From: Gemmatimonadales bacterium
Lineage (GTDB): Bacteria; Gemmatimonadota; Gemmatimonadetes; Gemmatimonadales; GWC2-71-9
Reading direction: 5' to 3'
NCBI GenBank assembly: GCA_025929805.1
Contig: JAICPP010000185.1
Span: 1 to 6,387, forward strand
DNA: 6,387 bases
Shown here: positions 5,417 through 6,387 of the stretch, piece after piece
Layout of the letters: each line of letters opens with the position of its first letter
Numbering within the stretch: the stretch's first letter is position 1
Notes under the pieces: generated by a model
Database searches by the model: none
Told to the model about the DNA's origin: nothing
What the model saw: only the letters and a program-made list of their open reading frames with translations
Position numbers and translations under genes: made by a program

Positions 5417-5470
5417 CACTCTCGCCCGCGACCGACGGACCGGACCGCCCGCCCGACTGCCCGCTTACCT
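5388..5470. repeat. 11-bp perfect inverted repeat with 61-bp spacer
   Basis: AGGTAAGCGGG at 5388-5398 has its exact reverse complement CCCGCTTACCT at 5460-5470. The left arm is the last copy of the heptamer array and the right arm ends seven bases before the ABC exporter ATG. It could form a long-range stem or be a pair of binding half-sites. No transposase or target duplication was seen. Confidence 0.6.
5429..5460. repeat. GGTC-rich tract, inverted relative to the 4348-4379 array
   Basis: Read on the minus strand, this 32-bp tract contains CAGTCGG, GGGCGGTC and GTCGGTCG, all of which also occur on the plus strand of the 4348-4379 array. Its octamer periodicity is poorer. The two intergenic gaps thus share the same kind of sequence in opposite orientation. 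Confidence 0.5.
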
Positions 5471-5477
5471 TTCAAGC

Positions 5478-6387
5478 ATGTCCCTCCCGCTCCAACACCC
5501 CGTCATCCGCGGCAATGGACGCGGCCGTATGGCTGGCTCACCGGCAGCGTCGTGGCGCGAGCGGCTCCAGGCGCTGCGGCACCTGCCCAAGCTGCTCCGG
5601 ATGGTGTGGGACGCGGAGCCGCGGTATGTCGTCGGGATTCTGCTGCTCCGGGTGGCCCGGTCCGGCGTGCCGATCGCCGTGCTCTGGATCGGCAAGCTCA
5701 TTGTGGACGAGGTGGTGGCGGCCGTCGCAGCCGCAGGGAGCGGAACACCGGTCCCCTGGAGCCGGCTCGCGCTGCTGGTGGGGGTGGAGCTCGGGATTGC
5801 GCTGGTGGGCGAGGCGCTGAGCCGAGTGTCGTCGCTGCTCGAGAGCCTGCTGGGAGACCTGTTCGCCAACCGGACCAGCGTGCAGCTCATGCAGCACGCG
5901 GCCAGCCTGGACCTGGAACAGTTCGAGAACGCCGAGATCTACGACAAGCTGGAGCGGGCTCGGCGGCAGACGGTAGGGCGGATCGGGTTGTTCACCATGC
6001 TACTCGCGACGCTTCAGGATCTGATCACCCTGGTGACCCTCAGTGTCGCCCTCGCGGTCTACGTGCCCTGGCTGCTGGTGCTGCTGGTGGTGGCGGTGCT
6101 GCCCTCGCTTCTGGGTGAGACCCACTTCGCCTCGCTGGGCTATTCACTGCTCTACTCCTGGACCCCGGAGCGCCGCCAGCTCGATTACCTCCGCTACATC
6201 GGCGCCAGCGACATCTCGGCCAAGGAGCTCAAGCTCTTCGGCCTCTCCAACTTTCTGGTGGGGCGCTACGACCGGCTCTCCCACGAGTTCTACGAGGCCA
6301 ACAAGACGCTGTCGGTCCGCCGGAGCGTCATGTCGACCCTGCTCGCCGCCGTGGGGACGCTGGGCTACTACGGGGCCTATGCCGTCA
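5478..6387 (+). CDS. ABC exporter, transmembrane domain (C-terminal part beyond the window)
   Basis: An open frame runs from the ATG at 5478 to the right edge (303 codons). It matches the membrane domain of type IV ABC exporters, which normally carry a fused ATPase domain after about 330 residues; that part is outside the window. Hydrophobic segments lie near 50-76, 95-116, 172-195, 197-213 and from 286. Between helices, LDLEQFENAEIYDKLERAR (145-163) and ASDISAKELKLFG (243-255) are the cytoplasmic coupling regions typical of these transporters. The N-terminus up to Met18 is weakly convincing: a second in-frame ATG at 5529 gives MAGSPAASWRERLQALRHL, closer to the start I expect for relatives. 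Neither start has a Shine-Dalgarno, so the true start is open. The substrate cannot be predicted from the membrane domain, and whether it works as homodimer or heterodimer is unknown. It is the only plus-strand gene here. Confidence 0.88.
   Translation, partial: MSLPLQHPVIRGNGRGRMAGSPAASWRERLQALRHLPKLLRMVWDAEPRYVVGILLLRVARSGVPIAVLWIGKLIVDEVVAAVAAAGSGTPVPWSRLALLVGVELGIALVGEALSRVSSLLESLLGDLFANRTSVQLMQHAASLDLEQFENAEIYDKLERARRQTVGRIGLFTMLLATLQDLITLVTLSVALAVYVPWLLVLLVVAVLPSLLGETHFASLGYSLLYSWTPERRQLDYLRYIGASDISAKELKLFGLSNFLVGRYDRLSHEFYEANKTLSVRRSVMSTLLAAVGTLGYYGAYAV

Noticed and set aside
5388..5470. Inverted repeat as a miniature transposable element or terminator
   Set aside because: No target-site duplication was seen. 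The gap separates divergent genes, and there is no T-run after a compact stem.

Overview
The window is GC-rich with compact, mostly one-directional bacterial genes. Several traits suggest a Gemmatimonadota-like bacterium: a diderm outer-membrane barrel protein, a sensor kinase of environmental-bacterium type, and a relic of a Ser/Thr protein kinase whose N-terminus (RLQQALGPAYIIERELGGGG) is typical of that phylum. This placement rests on recalled family resemblance, not on a search.

Layout. From 4331 down to the left edge, five genes run on the minus strand with short gaps: a short-chain dehydrogenase/reductase (SDR, 4331-3627), a 75-residue BFD-like [2Fe-2S] protein (3579-3352), a membrane-anchored GAF-domain histidine kinase (3346-1751), a 111-residue exported His/Cys protein (1737-1402), and an outer-membrane beta-barrel protein that runs off the left edge (1355-1). 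The gaps are 47, 5, 13 and 46 nt, so one transcript is plausible. Further right lie a degenerate protein-kinase remnant (4600-4407) and a multi-pass membrane protein with conserved-looking histidines (5330-4611), both minus strand. An ABC exporter membrane domain (5478 onward) is on the plus strand and runs off the right edge.

The two non-coding stretches (4332-4610 and 5331-5477) are unusual. Each carries a 7-bp tandem array next to a GGTC-rich tract, and the two tracts share 7-8-mers in opposite orientation. The second stretch also holds an 11-bp perfect inverted repeat.

Working picture (inference). The left cluster combines a redox or iron-sulfur protein, a sensor kinase without a response regulator in view, a small exported protein with a metal-ligand-like His/Cys cluster, and an outer-membrane barrel that recalls proteins found beside zinc uptake genes. 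Envelope metal or redox homeostasis is the simplest hypothesis. The ABC exporter and the seven-helix membrane protein are divergently transcribed and have no evident link to that cluster.

The best candidates for something undescribed are the small His/Cys exported protein and its neighbourhood, and the paired heptamer arrays.
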